A DNA stretch of 64,000 nt, taken from assembly GCA_017798145.1 (NCBI GenBank), contig CP059069.1:1101226-1165225 (forward strand), given 5' to 3'. This DNA comes from Akkermansiaceae bacterium (GTDB lineage: Bacteria > Verrucomicrobiota > Verrucomicrobiia > Verrucomicrobiales > Akkermansiaceae). How positions within the stretch are numbered: the stretch's first letter is position 1; each line of letters opens with the position of its first letter. Both the position numbers and the translations under genes were made by a program. Positions 1 to 9,330 of this stretch are shown in pieces. The notes beneath the pieces were generated by a model. That model searched no databases. It was given only the letters and a program-made list of their open reading frames with translations, and was not told where the DNA came from.

Positions 1-624
1 GCCGCGCTGGTAGAGTCCCGCAAGGAACTCGAAGCGATTGCCAAAAAACTCACCGCCGCCCGCAAGAAGGCCGCGCCGAAACTCGCCAAGGACATCGCCT
101 CCCAGCTCAAGGAACTCGGGTTCAAGCAATCCTCCTTCGAGGTCGAGCTGACCGCACTCAAGGAGCCCACCCTACACGGCCTGGAGTCCTGCAACTTCCT
201 CTTCGGCCCCAATCCCGGTGAGCCGCTCCACCCGCTACGCCAGATCGCCTCCTCGGGGGAAATCTCCCGTGTCATGCTCGCGGTGAAATCCTCCCTCGCC
301 GAGCAGGACGCCACCCCGCTCATGGTCTTCGACGAGATCGACGCCAACGTCGGCGGTGAGATCGCCCGCGCCGTCGGAAAGAAAATGGCGCTTCTCGGCC
401 AGCTCCACCAGGTCATCGCCATCACCCACTTCCCGCAGGTCGCAGCCATCGCCGCCCACCACTTCGTCGTCGAGAAGGAAGTCGCCTCCGGCCGGACCCG
501 CTCCAAGCTCTACCCGGTCGATGGCGAGAAACGCATCGACGAACTCGTCCGCATGCTGGGCGGCGGAGGAAAGCAGGCACGCGACATGGCGGCCTCGCTC
601 CTGGAATATGGGGAAGAGGTTTGA
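1..624 (+). CDS. recN: DNA repair protein RecN (3' part)
   Basis: The start lies before the window; 207 residues are visible. RecN is a cytosolic SMC-like ATPase that gathers broken DNA ends in recombinational double-strand-break repair. The visible part begins in a Lys/Glu-rich coiled-coil arm and then shows the C-terminal half of the ABC ATPase: signature motif SSGEISRVMLAVKS (about residues 84-97), Walker B with its catalytic Glu in LMVFDEIDANVGGE, and the H-loop in AITHFPQVAA. The GGGGKQARDMAASLL ending is typical of RecN. It is followed after about 60 bases by fmt on the same strand. Identity is secure; only the N-terminal half is missing, because of the window edge. Confidence 0.95.
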   Translation, partial: AALVESRKELEAIAKKLTAARKKAAPKLAKDIASQLKELGFKQSSFEVELTALKEPTLHGLESCNFLFGPNPGEPLHPLRQIASSGEISRVMLAVKSSLAEQDATPLMVFDEIDANVGGEIARAVGKKMALLGQLHQVIAITHFPQVAAIAAHHFVVEKEVASGRTRSKLYPVDGEKRIDELVRMLGGGGKQARDMAASLLEYGEEV

Positions 625-686
625 AACCCCTTTCACAAGCAAGACCCCATCCCGCGCAAAGGGCTTACGAACCCCTTCTCCATATC

Positions 687-1592
687 ATGAAAATCGCCTT
701 CATCGCCACCGGAGACATCGCGCTCCCGACCTTTCGCCACCTCATCGAAAGCGGGCGCAAGCCCTGCGTCCTCATCACCCAGCCGGACAAGCCGGTCGGG
801 CGCAGCCAGAGCAGCACGGTGCCGCCGGCGGTCAAGACGCTTGCCCTGGAACACGGCATCCCCGTCTGGCAGCCGGAAAAGATCGGGGAGATCGCCGCTG
901 AACTCGCAGAGCTTTCGCCTGACATCGCGGTTGTCATGGCATACGGGCAAATCATCGGGAAAGCTGTCCGCCAGGCCCCTGCGAAGGCGATCATCAACCT
1001 CCACGCCTCCATCCTTCCGAAATATCGCGGAGCCTCCTGCATCCAGTCCGCAATCGCGAACGGCGATGCGGAAACCGGCATCACCATCATGCACGTCATC
1101 CGCGGGCTGGATGCGGGCGATATCATCACCGCAAAAAGAATCCCCATCGGGGAAAACGAAACCGGCGGCGAACTCCACGACCGCCTCGCCGCCCTCGGCC
1201 CCGCCGCCCTCTCGGAAGCATTGGGGATCCTTGGCGAAAACCCAAAGGCAGGCATTCCCCAGAATCCCGATCAAGTCAGCCACGCGCCAAAGCTCCTCCG
1301 CGAGGACGGACGCCTGGATTTCTCCCGGGAGGCGGAAGCCATCGAGCGGACAATACGCGCCTACGACCCCTGGCCGGGAACCTATGCGGAAGTTTCCCTG
1401 AAAGGAAAAAACAAGCGGCTGAAAATCTTCCCGCCTGTTCGAATCCGCGATCACCGCCTGGCTGCCGGAGAGCTGCTCAGGCACGAGGGCGAGCTGCTCA
1501 TCGGCTGCGGGGGGAAATCCCTGGCCCTTTCCGATGTCCAGCCGGAGGGATCCAGGCGGATGCCCGCAGCCGCTTTCGCTAACAGCCTCTGA
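687..1592 (+). CDS. fmt: methionyl-tRNA formyltransferase
   Basis: Transfers a formyl group from 10-formyltetrahydrofolate to initiator Met-tRNA in the cytosol. The 301-residue product has the family length. The formyltransferase core carries the Asn/His catalytic pair in INLHASILPKYRGA (about residues 103-116) and the catalytic Asp in GLDAGDII (about 140-147); the OB-like tRNA-binding domain follows from about 205. The start is placed at the ATG giving MKIAFIATGDIALP; the frame stays open 22 codons upstream, but that stretch overlaps recN and looks non-coding. Its stop is 16 bases before the next start, so the two may be co-transcribed. Confidence 0.95.
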   Translation: MKIAFIATGDIALPTFRHLIESGRKPCVLITQPDKPVGRSQSSTVPPAVKTLALEHGIPVWQPEKIGEIAAELAELSPDIAVVMAYGQIIGKAVRQAPAKAIINLHASILPKYRGASCIQSAIANGDAETGITIMHVIRGLDAGDIITAKRIPIGENETGGELHDRLAALGPAALSEALGILGENPKAGIPQNPDQVSHAPKLLREDGRLDFSREAEAIERTIRAYDPWPGTYAEVSLKGKNKRLKIFPPVRIRDHRLAAGELLRHEGELLIGCGGKSLALSDVQPEGSRRMPAAAFANSL

Positions 1593-1608
1593 CCGGAAAC
1601 CAACAGCC

Positions 1609-2487
1609 ATGTGCCGCTTGCCCATCCTGCTCCTGACCGCTTCCAGCCTCTGGGCGGAGCCATCTTTCAGGCTCCAGCCGGGCGTTGCGAAGCTGTCCTG
1701 CCCCGCCATCACGGAGGCCAGCGGGCTTGCCGTTTCCCCCACCGACCCGCGCTTCCTCTGGATCATCAATGACAGCGGCGGCGGCACCGAGATCCACCTT
1801 ACGGAAACCGATGGCACAGCCCGGGGCTCCGTCACCATGAGGGATGCGGAAAACAGGGATTGGGAGGATCTCGCCAGCTTCACTCTGGGTGGGAAACCAT
1901 ATCTCCTCATCGCGGATACCGGGGATAACGAATCCAAACGGGAATCCTGCATGCTCTACATCATCCCGGAGCCGCAGCTCCCGCCCGATGGCGGAAACAT
2001 TTCCGGAAAAACCGGCCCTGCGCGCGAAATCCGCTTCACGTATGAGGACGGCCCGCGGGATTGCGAGGCGGTGGCCGTCGATCCGGAGGGCGGGAAAATC
2101 ATCCTCGTCAGCAAGCGCACCGACCCGCCGGGTGTCTATGAACTACCGCTGGCGCCGGCGAAACATCCCATCGCCCGGAAAGTCGGGACGACCGGACCCA
2201 AGGCCGGAGGCCTCGTGCTACCCATCGCATTCCGCAACCAGCCGACCGGGATGGACATCTCTGCGGACGGCGGCATGGCCGCCATCGTCACCTATCACGG
2301 GGTCTTCGTTTTCCGCCGCGCAAAGGGAGCGACATGGGCCGATGCCATTTCGGTAGAACCGCTTCAGCCCGGAGCCCACGGCCTGGCGCAGGCGGAGGCC
2401 GTCGCCATCTCACGCGATGGGAAAACGATCTTCGCGGTCTCCGAGAAAGCGAACTCGCCCATCGTCCGTTACTGCTTGGCAGAGTGA
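1609..2487 (+). CDS. secreted beta-propeller-like hypothetical protein
   Basis: A 292-residue protein with an N-terminal signal peptide (MCRLPILLLTASSLWA) for export. After it comes a repeated beta-strand pattern with motifs such as ASGLAVSPTDPRFLWIINDS, GDNESKR, YEDGPRDCEAVAVDP and QAEAVAISRDGKTIFAVSEK. These resemble the blades of phytase-like or SdiA-regulated six-bladed propellers, suggesting a sugar- or metal-binding periplasmic protein; no catalytic set can be assigned. The start is the ATG that begins the signal peptide, although the frame opens earlier inside fmt. It runs convergently into the SanA-like gene, and the two stop codons abut. Confidence 0.7.
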   Translation: MCRLPILLLTASSLWAEPSFRLQPGVAKLSCPAITEASGLAVSPTDPRFLWIINDSGGGTEIHLTETDGTARGSVTMRDAENRDWEDLASFTLGGKPYLLIADTGDNESKRESCMLYIIPEPQLPPDGGNISGKTGPAREIRFTYEDGPRDCEAVAVDPEGGKIILVSKRTDPPGVYELPLAPAKHPIARKVGTTGPKAGGLVLPIAFRNQPTGMDISADGGMAAIVTYHGVFVFRRAKGATWADAISVEPLQPGAHGLAQAEAVAISRDGKTIFAVSEKANSPIVRYCLAE

Positions 2488-3156
2488 TCACTCCGGCATT
2501 TCCACCTTCTCGCCGAGATGGGTGGGCTTGGTATCGAGGAAATGGATGTCCAGCCACATCTTCACTCGCGCACCGACCTCGCGGACTTTCGTTCTGAAAC
2601 CCGCCCTGAAGCCCAGGTCGCGCGCATTGAATCCATAAGCCTCCATCCCATAGGCCTGCGCCAGGTAGATCGCCCGCTCGTTCTGGAATCCCTGGCTGAT
2701 GACCAGTATCGTGTCCGCACCGAAAATCTCCTTCGCCCGCACCACCGAATCGAAGGTGCGCAGCCCCGCGTAATCGCAGACGATGCGATCCCCCGGCACG
2801 CCCTCCGCAATCAGCGCGGCCTTCATTTTCTCGGGCTCGTTGTAGTACTTGCTGCGGTTGTCCCCGGAGACGATGAGCGTACCCACCTTGCCCGCGTTCC
2901 AGACTTTCACGGCGGCATCGATGCGGTAGCGGAAATACAGGTTCTCCCGGCCGTTGATGCTATCGGTCGTCCCGAAAACCAGCCCCACCTTCGCCGCCGG
3001 GAGCGTGGCGGCATCCTCGAAAAGCCTGCCCCGCGATGCCCAGGCCGGGAGCAGGTTGGTGTAGGCGATCAGCGCCACCCCAAGCAAAAACAACACACCG
3101 CCGAGCAGGATGATGCGCCTGAACCATGTGAACAGCCTTGATCTCCGCCTCGCCAT
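2488..3156 (-). CDS. SanA/YdcF-like DUF218 membrane protein
   Basis: A 222-residue protein with one N-terminal transmembrane helix (about residues 14-35) and a DUF218 domain (about 55-200) with VGLVFGTTDS, VSGDNRSKYYNEPEKM and the conserved TFDSVVRAKEIF helix. SanA-type proteins take part in envelope barrier function in enterobacteria, with biochemistry unsettled, so a specific reaction is not assigned. Its ATG shares one base with the stop of the lipid kinase gene (TGATG), a sign of translational coupling. It is the last gene of the SMP-30 / maf / lipid kinase / sanA-like run. Confidence 0.8.
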   Translation of the reverse strand: MARRRSRLFTWFRRIILLGGVLFLLGVALIAYTNLLPAWASRGRLFEDAATLPAAKVGLVFGTTDSINGRENLYFRYRIDAAVKVWNAGKVGTLIVSGDNRSKYYNEPEKMKAALIAEGVPGDRIVCDYAGLRTFDSVVRAKEIFGADTILVISQGFQNERAIYLAQAYGMEAYGFNARDLGFRAGFRTKVREVGARVKMWLDIHFLDTKPTHLGEKVEMPE

Positions 3157-4121
3157 CAAGGTGTCTGGGGCAAGGGTTTCTCCAAGGGCTTTGACGGCCA
3201 TTGCAAAATGGATCTCATGGTGTCCATGAACGGCGTTCCGCAGGCTACTTCCGGAGCCAGCACCCGCAGACGCGAGTCGGTTTCCCGGAACTCCACCTGC
3301 CTGTATCGGCCCAGCCATTCGCCGTCGATCTCCACGGGCACCTCGCGATCCGATGTCACCGTGATTCCGGATGACTGGAAATACGCGGTCGAATCCGCGA
3401 GATCGATCCCGCCGCGGGCAATGCCCGCCAGGGAATCCAGGACGAACCGGTAACCGGCCTCCTTGAAAACGATTACATCGAGCATTGAGTCGGTGTTGTC
3501 CGCTTTGCGGAACAGCCGGAACTGACCGCCATAGAGCGAGCCGTTCCCGCACAGCACAGCCACCCCGGTCTCCCGCCTGCCCTCCGCCGTGGTGACCTCC
3601 ACCTTCGGCGGCTTTTCCCCGAGCACTTTCACGGCTGCCAGCAGATAGGCCAGCGGTCCGAGCATTTTCTTGCTCTCCCAGGTGGTCTCCTCGATCACCT
3701 TCGCATCGAAGCCGACCCCGGCCATCTGCACGAAAGGCGCTCCGTTCGCGGAGAAAAGGTCCACTTCCCGGATGAGGCCTTTCTCGATGACCTCAAAGGC
3801 TTTCGGAAGACTGTTGGAAGGGATGCCAAGCTCGCGGGCGAAGACGTTCATCGTCCCGGCGGGCATCACGCCCAGCGCCGTGCGGCTCCCGGCCAACCCC
3901 GAGACGACCGCGTTGAGCGTGCCGTCGCCACCTGCGGCGATCACCACCGGCTCGCCGTCATCCGCAAATTTCCTCGCCAGATCCACCGCCTCCTGCCCGG
4001 TGTTCGTCGCGTAGAGGGCGAAGCGGTTCGCGTGTTCCATGAGGAATTGCCGTGCCTTCCCGCCCTTCTGGCTGCGGGCGCGGGGATTGAAGATCAGCGG
4101 ATATCGCCGTGGCAGGGACAT
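3156..4121 (-). CDS. diacylglycerol/lipid kinase family protein
   Basis: A 321-residue YegS/DgkB-type lipid kinase that would phosphorylate a diacylglycerol-like lipid at the inner membrane. The catalytic domain shows the phosphate-binding loop FNPRARSQKGG near the N-terminus and the hallmark AAGGDGTLNAVVSG (about residues 62-75), followed by PAGTMNVFARELGIP. The beta-sandwich half carries the VEIDGEWLG motif expected in this family. The gene lies 14 bases after maf and overlaps the SanA-like start by one base. Substrate cannot be told from sequence; it may serve lipid recycling or phosphatidate supply. Confidence 0.9.
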   Translation of the reverse strand: MSLPRRYPLIFNPRARSQKGGKARQFLMEHANRFALYATNTGQEAVDLARKFADDGEPVVIAAGGDGTLNAVVSGLAGSRTALGVMPAGTMNVFARELGIPSNSLPKAFEVIEKGLIREVDLFSANGAPFVQMAGVGFDAKVIEETTWESKKMLGPLAYLLAAVKVLGEKPPKVEVTTAEGRRETGVAVLCGNGSLYGGQFRLFRKADNTDSMLDVIVFKEAGYRFVLDSLAGIARGGIDLADSTAYFQSSGITVTSDREVPVEIDGEWLGRYRQVEFRETDSRLRVLAPEVACGTPFMDTMRSILQWPSKPLEKPLPQTP

Positions 4122-4135
4122 GTCCGATTCTTCGC

Positions 4136-4711
4136 CTATCCCGGAGGGATGGGCAACCCCATTTCCCGAAGCGCATGGATCACCTCCTCCACCGGCAGCC
4201 CCATCACATTGTCATAGGGGCCGGCGATCCGCTTCACGATCATATCCCCGTGATCCTGGATCCCATAGGCTCCCGCCTTGTCCAGGGGGCTGGTCTTCGA
4301 GAGGTATCCGCGGATCGTTTCCTCATCCAAGACCCGGAAATGGACTTCCGTCACAGCATGCAGCCGTCTCACCTCGCCACCCGGCCCGCAGATGCACACG
4401 CCGGTGCAGACATGATGGGCTCGGCCCGAAAGCCTGCGGAGCATGTCAGCGGCCTCCGTGGTGTGCTTGGGTTTTCCGAGCGGTTCGCCTTCGAGGAATA
4501 CCAGCGTGTCCGCACCGATCACGATCGCCTCCGGATGATGGACTGCCACCGCTGCCGCCTTGAGCCGGGCATTTTCCTCGCATAGCCCGGCCATTCCGAG
4601 CGAGGCGTCATGGATTTCCTCGGCTGGCGAGGGGATCACCTCGAAATGCAGGCCGGCCTTTTCCAGCAGCTCCCGCCTCCTCGGCGAGCCGGATGCAAGG
4701 ATCAGCCTCAT
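4136..4711 (-). CDS. maf: Maf family nucleotide pyrophosphatase
   Basis: Maf/YceF/YhdE-type house-cleaning nucleoside triphosphate pyrophosphatase, 191 residues. It begins with the diagnostic LILASGSPRRRELLEKAGL and contains ADTLVFLEGEPLGKPK, with the metal-binding Asp, and the DKAGAYGIQ motif. The true start is the ATG overlapping the SMP-30 stop by four bases (ATGA); longer in-frame starts lie inside the upstream gene and are rejected. Known Maf proteins hydrolyse non-canonical or specific NTPs; which one this prefers is not readable here. Confidence 0.93.
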   Translation of the reverse strand: MRLILASGSPRRRELLEKAGLHFEVIPSPAEEIHDASLGMAGLCEENARLKAAAVAVHHPEAIVIGADTLVFLEGEPLGKPKHTTEAADMLRRLSGRAHHVCTGVCICGPGGEVRRLHAVTEVHFRVLDEETIRGYLSKTSPLDKAGAYGIQDHGDMIVKRIAGPYDNVMGLPVEEVIHALREMGLPIPPG

Positions 4712-5559
4712 CCCTTGAAAGCGTTTGCGGACAGGCCTTGCACACCCAGCCCGCGGATGCGGAACAATCGACCCGCATGCTCCTCCACCCGGATCTTGTG
4801 GATCCCGGTCGTCACGTAGAGATCGCCGAGATCCGGGCCACCGAAGGCGCAAGACGTCGTCTCAAGGCATGGCAGGCTGACCCTGCGCAACTCCTCCCCG
4901 CTCTCCGGGCTGAAACAGCAGACACAGGCACCATGGCAGAACGCGATCCAGAGGTTCCCGTCCGCATCGATCGCCATCCCGTCCGGCGAGGCCTCGTGAT
5001 GCTCCGTGGAAACCACGGCCCGGGGGTTTTTCAGGTTTCCATCCGCATACTCGAAGGCCAGCACCTCCTTGCGAGGGGTGTCGATGTAGTAGCAGGTCTT
5101 CCCGTCGGCAGACCACACGATCCCGTTCGAGTTCGTCACCGGGCCATAGGCTTCGTGGAGGCTCAAATCGGGATCGAGGCGGTAGAGCTTCGCATCGCCC
5201 TCCTTTTTTACGAGGCTGATCGTCCCGGCGAAAAACCGACCGTCCGGAGAACATTTCCCGTCGTTGAAACGGTTGTCCGCCTTGTCCGGCTCCGGATCGC
5301 CAATCGGGGCGATGTCTCCCGTTTTCTCATCGAGGAAAAACAGCCCTTCGTCCCCCGCGAAGACGAATCCCCCACCCTCGCGCGGCACCACCGTTCCGAC
5401 CCGCTGTCCGGTTTCCCAGGATTGCTCCAGCCCGGTATCCGGGGTGAAGCGATGTATCATTTTCCCCTCGATGTCCACATACAGCAGCGCGTTGCCCCAC
5501 CAAACCGCACCCTCGCCCCACTGGCATTTCCTTGTCCCAACCACTTCGATATCCGTCAT
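4708..5559 (-). CDS. SMP-30/gluconolactonase family protein
   Basis: A 283-residue six-bladed propeller lactonase, probably opening sugar lactones such as gluconolactone in the cytosol. Family motifs are seen: CQWGEGAVWW with the metal-binding Glu near the N-terminus, RFNDGKCSPDGRFFAGT, TNSNGIVWSADGKT (Asn ligand) and SPDGMAIDADGNLW (Asp ligand). No signal peptide. It is the first gene of a four-gene minus-strand run and overlaps maf by ATGA, so it probably carries the operon promoter, in the 109-base divergent gap shared with hflX. Substrate is not determined. Confidence 0.88.
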   Translation of the reverse strand: MTDIEVVGTRKCQWGEGAVWWGNALLYVDIEGKMIHRFTPDTGLEQSWETGQRVGTVVPREGGGFVFAGDEGLFFLDEKTGDIAPIGDPEPDKADNRFNDGKCSPDGRFFAGTISLVKKEGDAKLYRLDPDLSLHEAYGPVTNSNGIVWSADGKTCYYIDTPRKEVLAFEYADGNLKNPRAVVSTEHHEASPDGMAIDADGNLWIAFCHGACVCCFSPESGEELRRVSLPCLETTSCAFGGPDLGDLYVTTGIHKIRVEEHAGRLFRIRGLGVQGLSANAFKG

Positions 5560-5668
5560 GCCCCGATTCTTTCCCTGCGAACCAAGCTGACAATTGAAAA
5601 AAACCGGGAGTGGCAGGCGCTCATTCACGATTGCCCATTCCCTAAGCTGTGCTAAGCATCACGACCAC

Positions 5669-6967
5669 ATGTTCGAAGTCAGGCAGAAACCGGAAATGGT
5701 CGAGCGCGCCCTCCTGGTGCGCTTCTATTTCAACGACCACGAGGCGGACGAATCCGCCTCCCTCCTCATCGAACTCGGCGAACTCGTCTCCACCCTCGGC
5801 ATCGAGGTGGTGGATTCAGTCCTATCAAAACCCCGTGAGATGAAGAAAAAATTCCTCTGCGGCACCGGCAAGGCGGCGGAGATCGTAGCGCTCGCAAAGG
5901 CGCACGAATGCGATGTCATCGTCTTCGACAACAGCTTCGCCCCTTCCCAGCAGCGCGAGTGGGAAAAGCTCGCAGATCTCTGTGTGATCGACCGCGAGGA
6001 GGTCATCCTCGACATTTTCGCGAAGCGCGCCCAGACCCGCGAAGCCCGCCTTCAGGTGGAGCTCGCGCGAATGCAATACGCCCTCCCACGCCTTGCCAGG
6101 ATGTGGGGTCACCTTGACCGCGAGGGCGGCGGTGGCGGCTCCGGCGGCGGTGGCGGTGCGGAGCGCGGCATGGGTGAGAAACAGATCGAGATCGACCGCC
6201 GCCTCGCACACCTCAGCATCGACCGCTGCAAGCGCGAGCTGGAAATCGTCCGCAAGCAGCGCAAGACCCAGCGCAAGGAGCGCGAAAAAACGGACACCCC
6301 CCACGGCTCCATCGTCGGCTATACGAACGCTGGGAAATCCACCCTGCTCAACATACTGTCCGGCTCCGATGTGATGGCCAAGGACATGCTCTTCGCCACC
6401 CTCGACACCACCACCCGCCGTATCGAGCTACCCGACGGCCAGCCGCTGCTCATCACCGATACGGTCGGATTCGTCCGCAACCTCCCCCATCGCCTCGTCG
6501 AGGCTTTTAAAGCCACCCTGGAGGAATCCGTCCTCTCCGACTTCCTCATCCACGTCCTCGATGCCACCGCCCCCGAAATCGAAACATTCCAAACGACAAC
6601 AATGAAAGTCCTCGAGGAGCTCGGAGCGGTTGACAAACCCACCATCACCGTCCTCAACAAGATCGACGCAGTCAGCGATCCCGAAAGGATCGCCTTCCTC
6701 GACCGCACCTTTCCGGATGCGATCCGCGCCTCCTCGCTCAACGGAGAGGGGCTTCCTGCACTGCTCAAGGCCTGTTCCCACATCCTCGCAGACCGCGTCT
6801 CCCGCTGCCACTACCGCATCCCCCAGGTGCGCGGAGATCTTCTCAACCTCCTCCACAGGGACGCGAAAGTCCTCTCGACCGACTACGAGCAGAACGACAT
6901 CCTCATCAGCGCCGTCGTCCCCGCTGACATCGCCGGACGCCTGGAAAGTTTCCTCGTGCCAGCCTGA
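5669..6967 (+). CDS. hflX: ribosome-associated GTPase HflX
   Basis: HflX binds the 50S subunit and splits stalled or heat-stressed 70S ribosomes. The 432-residue product has the N-terminal HflX domain, then a glycine-rich loop and the GMGEKQIEIDRR linker motif (from about residue 165), and the G domain with G1 GYTNAGKST (about 216-224), G3 DTVGFV and G4 NKID. The glycine loop is long here, about ten Gly with a single Ser between two runs. Start chosen at MFEVRQKPEMVERALLV, where family similarity begins; the frame is open 25 codons further upstream. Confidence 0.95.
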   Translation: MFEVRQKPEMVERALLVRFYFNDHEADESASLLIELGELVSTLGIEVVDSVLSKPREMKKKFLCGTGKAAEIVALAKAHECDVIVFDNSFAPSQQREWEKLADLCVIDREEVILDIFAKRAQTREARLQVELARMQYALPRLARMWGHLDREGGGGGSGGGGGAERGMGEKQIEIDRRLAHLSIDRCKRELEIVRKQRKTQRKEREKTDTPHGSIVGYTNAGKSTLLNILSGSDVMAKDMLFATLDTTTRRIELPDGQPLLITDTVGFVRNLPHRLVEAFKATLEESVLSDFLIHVLDATAPEIETFQTTTMKVLEELGAVDKPTITVLNKIDAVSDPERIAFLDRTFPDAIRASSLNGEGLPALLKACSHILADRVSRCHYRIPQVRGDLLNLLHRDAKVLSTDYEQNDILISAVVPADIAGRLESFLVPA

Positions 6968-6996
6968 ATCACAACCACAGCCGAACCGTCCCAAGC

Positions 6997-8181
6997 ATGA
7001 CCATGCGTTTCCTGACCACCGTTCTCCTCGTCCTCCCGTTCGCTGCCTTTTCCCAGACGGAAAACACCGACCGCCCCGTGCTCAAGGCGCTGCCCTTGGA
7101 TTTCGAGGATCAGCCACCGCAACCCGCCATCACAGTTCGACCAGCGCTTCCCCCACAAGCGCCTGAAGCCGCTGCGCTGCCAATCCCCACACCGGCTCCC
7201 ATGCCGATCCCAGCCACCGCGGCTGATCCCACCGCCAGCATCGATGAAAAACCGACAGGCGACGATGCCGTCCGGCTCCAGATCTTTCTCGACCAATCAA
7301 ACTTCGGCCCGGGAGTGATCGATGGGAAAATCGGGCGTTTCTCCGAGCTCGCCGTCCGGTCGTGGAACGAAAACCAGGGTCATCCCATCGAAAGCTGGCG
7401 CGCCGCAAACATCGCGGCACGGGCCGCCGTTCCAAATCCCTATGCGGTCGCGATCGTGCCGGAGGCCGCGGAGAAATGGGTGAACCCCGGCCTCTCCCAC
7501 AAAAGGCCGGAGCAGGCCAAGGCCAAGCAGATGTCCTACCGCAGCATCGGCGAATTCATGTCCGAGCGCTACCACACCGATGTCCCATACCTCATCTCGC
7601 TCAACTCCGCCTCCAAGATCAACAATCTCAAACCCCGCGACACAATCATCGTTCCAAACGTCAAAGCCTTTGAGGTGGAGCTCCTCACCGACCGCTCCTA
7701 TTCCGAACTCGAAGACCTCGGCGAGCGCTATGCGGTGGTGGATACGAAAAACAACCAGGTGCGGATCTTTGCCGCCGCCCCACGCCCCAACATCATCTCC
7801 GATCCCGGCCTGTCATCCGCCCCGCTTCCGAACAAAGCCCTCCTCGCATCCTTCCCGATCACCCCCGGCAAGCCCCAGTTCGTCGAACTCGGCAGTTGGA
7901 AGCTCAAGAACATGGTCGAACTGCCCTGGTGGCGCTACGACCAGCAACTGCTCGACACCGGCAAGCGCTCTGAAAACGCCCTGATGATCCCCCCCGGCCC
8001 CAACTCACCCGTTGGCATCATCTGGAACGGCACCACCCGCCCGGGCATAGGCCTCCACGGCACCTCGGATCCCGAAACCATAGGCCGCTCCCAATCCGCC
8101 GGCTGCATCCGCCTCGCCAACTGGGATGCAATCCGCCTCCCCACCCTCATCCGGCCCGGCGCAACCATCGAGATACGGTAG
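6997..8181 (+). CDS. L,D-transpeptidase (YkuD) with peptidoglycan-binding modules
   Basis: Exported peptidoglycan cross-linking or lipoprotein-anchoring enzyme, 394 residues. Residues 1-20 form a signal peptide (MRFLTTVLLVLPFAAFS). A PG-binding-1-like unit follows a Pro-rich linker (about 85-130: DDAVRLQIFLDQ through SELAVRSWNENQ), then a LysM-like segment (about 185-230, ending LKPRDTIIVPN). The YkuD catalytic domain ends with HG(T)SDPETIGRSQSAGCIRL at about residues 352-372, which contains the catalytic His and Cys in the SxGCIR motif. The start could be two codons later. Monocistronic by spacing. Confidence 0.9.
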   Translation: MTMRFLTTVLLVLPFAAFSQTENTDRPVLKALPLDFEDQPPQPAITVRPALPPQAPEAAALPIPTPAPMPIPATAADPTASIDEKPTGDDAVRLQIFLDQSNFGPGVIDGKIGRFSELAVRSWNENQGHPIESWRAANIAARAAVPNPYAVAIVPEAAEKWVNPGLSHKRPEQAKAKQMSYRSIGEFMSERYHTDVPYLISLNSASKINNLKPRDTIIVPNVKAFEVELLTDRSYSELEDLGERYAVVDTKNNQVRIFAAAPRPNIISDPGLSSAPLPNKALLASFPITPGKPQFVELGSWKLKNMVELPWWRYDQQLLDTGKRSENALMIPPGPNSPVGIIWNGTTRPGIGLHGTSDPETIGRSQSAGCIRLANWDAIRLPTLIRPGATIEIR

Positions 8182-8265
8182 GGAATAAAATCTGAAATCC
8201 TCTGAAGCTGAAATGAAGAAGGGAAAATTTTCAGTCTTCCAGCGTTTCAGTTTTCAGCTTTCACC

Positions 8266-9327
8266 ATGAACTCCTTCACCAAATTCTCCCTCCGCTTCGG
8301 CGCCTACCTGCTTGTGCTCGGCTACCTTGCCGGGGATCTCTATATCTTCAACGGCCCGCTGAACAGGCGCATCCAGGCTTCCAATCCCAATAGCCCGGAA
8401 TCCATCGCAATGGCCAAGGCGAACGGGGTGGTGGCACGGGTTTTCAACCACCAGATCACCCGCACCCAGCTCGATTACGCAATCCATGAACGTCTCTGGC
8501 TTGAGGGCAAGGAACTTGCCGACCTATCCCCCGATGCGAAAAAACTCATCACCTACGCCGCCCTCGGCGAACTCATCGACCACGAACTGATCCGCGTTAA
8601 GGCCAAGGTCAACACCAAGGAACTCCCCGTCTCCGATCAGGAAACCGATGAGCGGATCAAACGCTTCGCCTCAAGGTTCGAGACCAAAGGCCACCTCGAG
8701 GCCGCCATGAAGTCCATGGGCATCGCCGATGAGACCGCCCTCCGCAACCGCATCGCCGCGCGGATCCAGCAGGAGAAATACGTCGCCATGCGCGTCGATC
8801 CGCTGGTGAAAGTTTCCGAAGGGGAGATCGCGGAATTCCACCAAACCCACAAACAGGATCTCACCGTTCCGGAGCGTATCCGCGCCAGCCACATCTTCAT
8901 CGCAACCCTCAACAAACCATCCGAAGAGGCCAAGGCCACCCTGGAATCGGCCCTTGCCGATCTCAAGGCGGAGAAAAAGGACTTCGCAACCCTCGCCAAG
9001 GAACTCTCCGAAGACACCTCAACCAAGCAAAAAGCCGGCGACCTCGGCTGGATGAGCCGCAAGCGCCTGCCTGTCGATTTCGCAGAATCTGTTTTCCACC
9101 TTCCCAAGGACTCACCCACCCTCATCCGCACCAAGCTCGGCTGGCACATCGTCACCGTCACGGATCGGAAAGCCGCCAAACTGCGTAGTATCGACGAATG
9201 CCGCGAGGAAATCATCGCCGCCCTCTCCGCAACCAAGCGCCACCAGGCAGTCAACGATTTCCGCTCCGCCTTGCGCCGCTTCGAGACGGAAAAGATCGAC
9301 ATCTTCCACGACCAGCTCACCCCCTAG
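8266..9327 (+). CDS. parvulin-type peptidyl-prolyl isomerase (SurA/PrsA-like)
   Basis: A 353-residue periplasm-facing chaperone/isomerase. One N-terminal hydrophobic helix (about residues 10-28) anchors or exports it. A SurA-like N-domain comes first, then a PPIC domain at about 200-310 with RASHIFIAT, TLAKELSEDTSTKQKAGDLGWM and KLGWHIVTVTDRK, the standard parvulin blocks. It would help fold exported or outer membrane proteins. The 84 bases upstream contain low-complexity TTTCAG repeats. The next gene starts three bases after its stop, so the acid phosphatase lipoprotein is likely co-translated. Confidence 0.88.
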   Translation: MNSFTKFSLRFGAYLLVLGYLAGDLYIFNGPLNRRIQASNPNSPESIAMAKANGVVARVFNHQITRTQLDYAIHERLWLEGKELADLSPDAKKLITYAALGELIDHELIRVKAKVNTKELPVSDQETDERIKRFASRFETKGHLEAAMKSMGIADETALRNRIAARIQQEKYVAMRVDPLVKVSEGEIAEFHQTHKQDLTVPERIRASHIFIATLNKPSEEAKATLESALADLKAEKKDFATLAKELSEDTSTKQKAGDLGWMSRKRLPVDFAESVFHLPKDSPTLIRTKLGWHIVTVTDRKAAKLRSIDECREEIIAALSATKRHQAVNDFRSALRRFETEKIDIFHDQLTP

Positions 9328-9330
9328 TCC

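Noticed and set aside
633-1952. 439-codon open frame antisense to fmt and the next gene
   Set aside because: Crosses two real genes and has no family pattern; high-GC shadow.
4693-5655. 320-codon open frame antisense to the SMP-30 gene
   Set aside because: Shadow of a confident gene.
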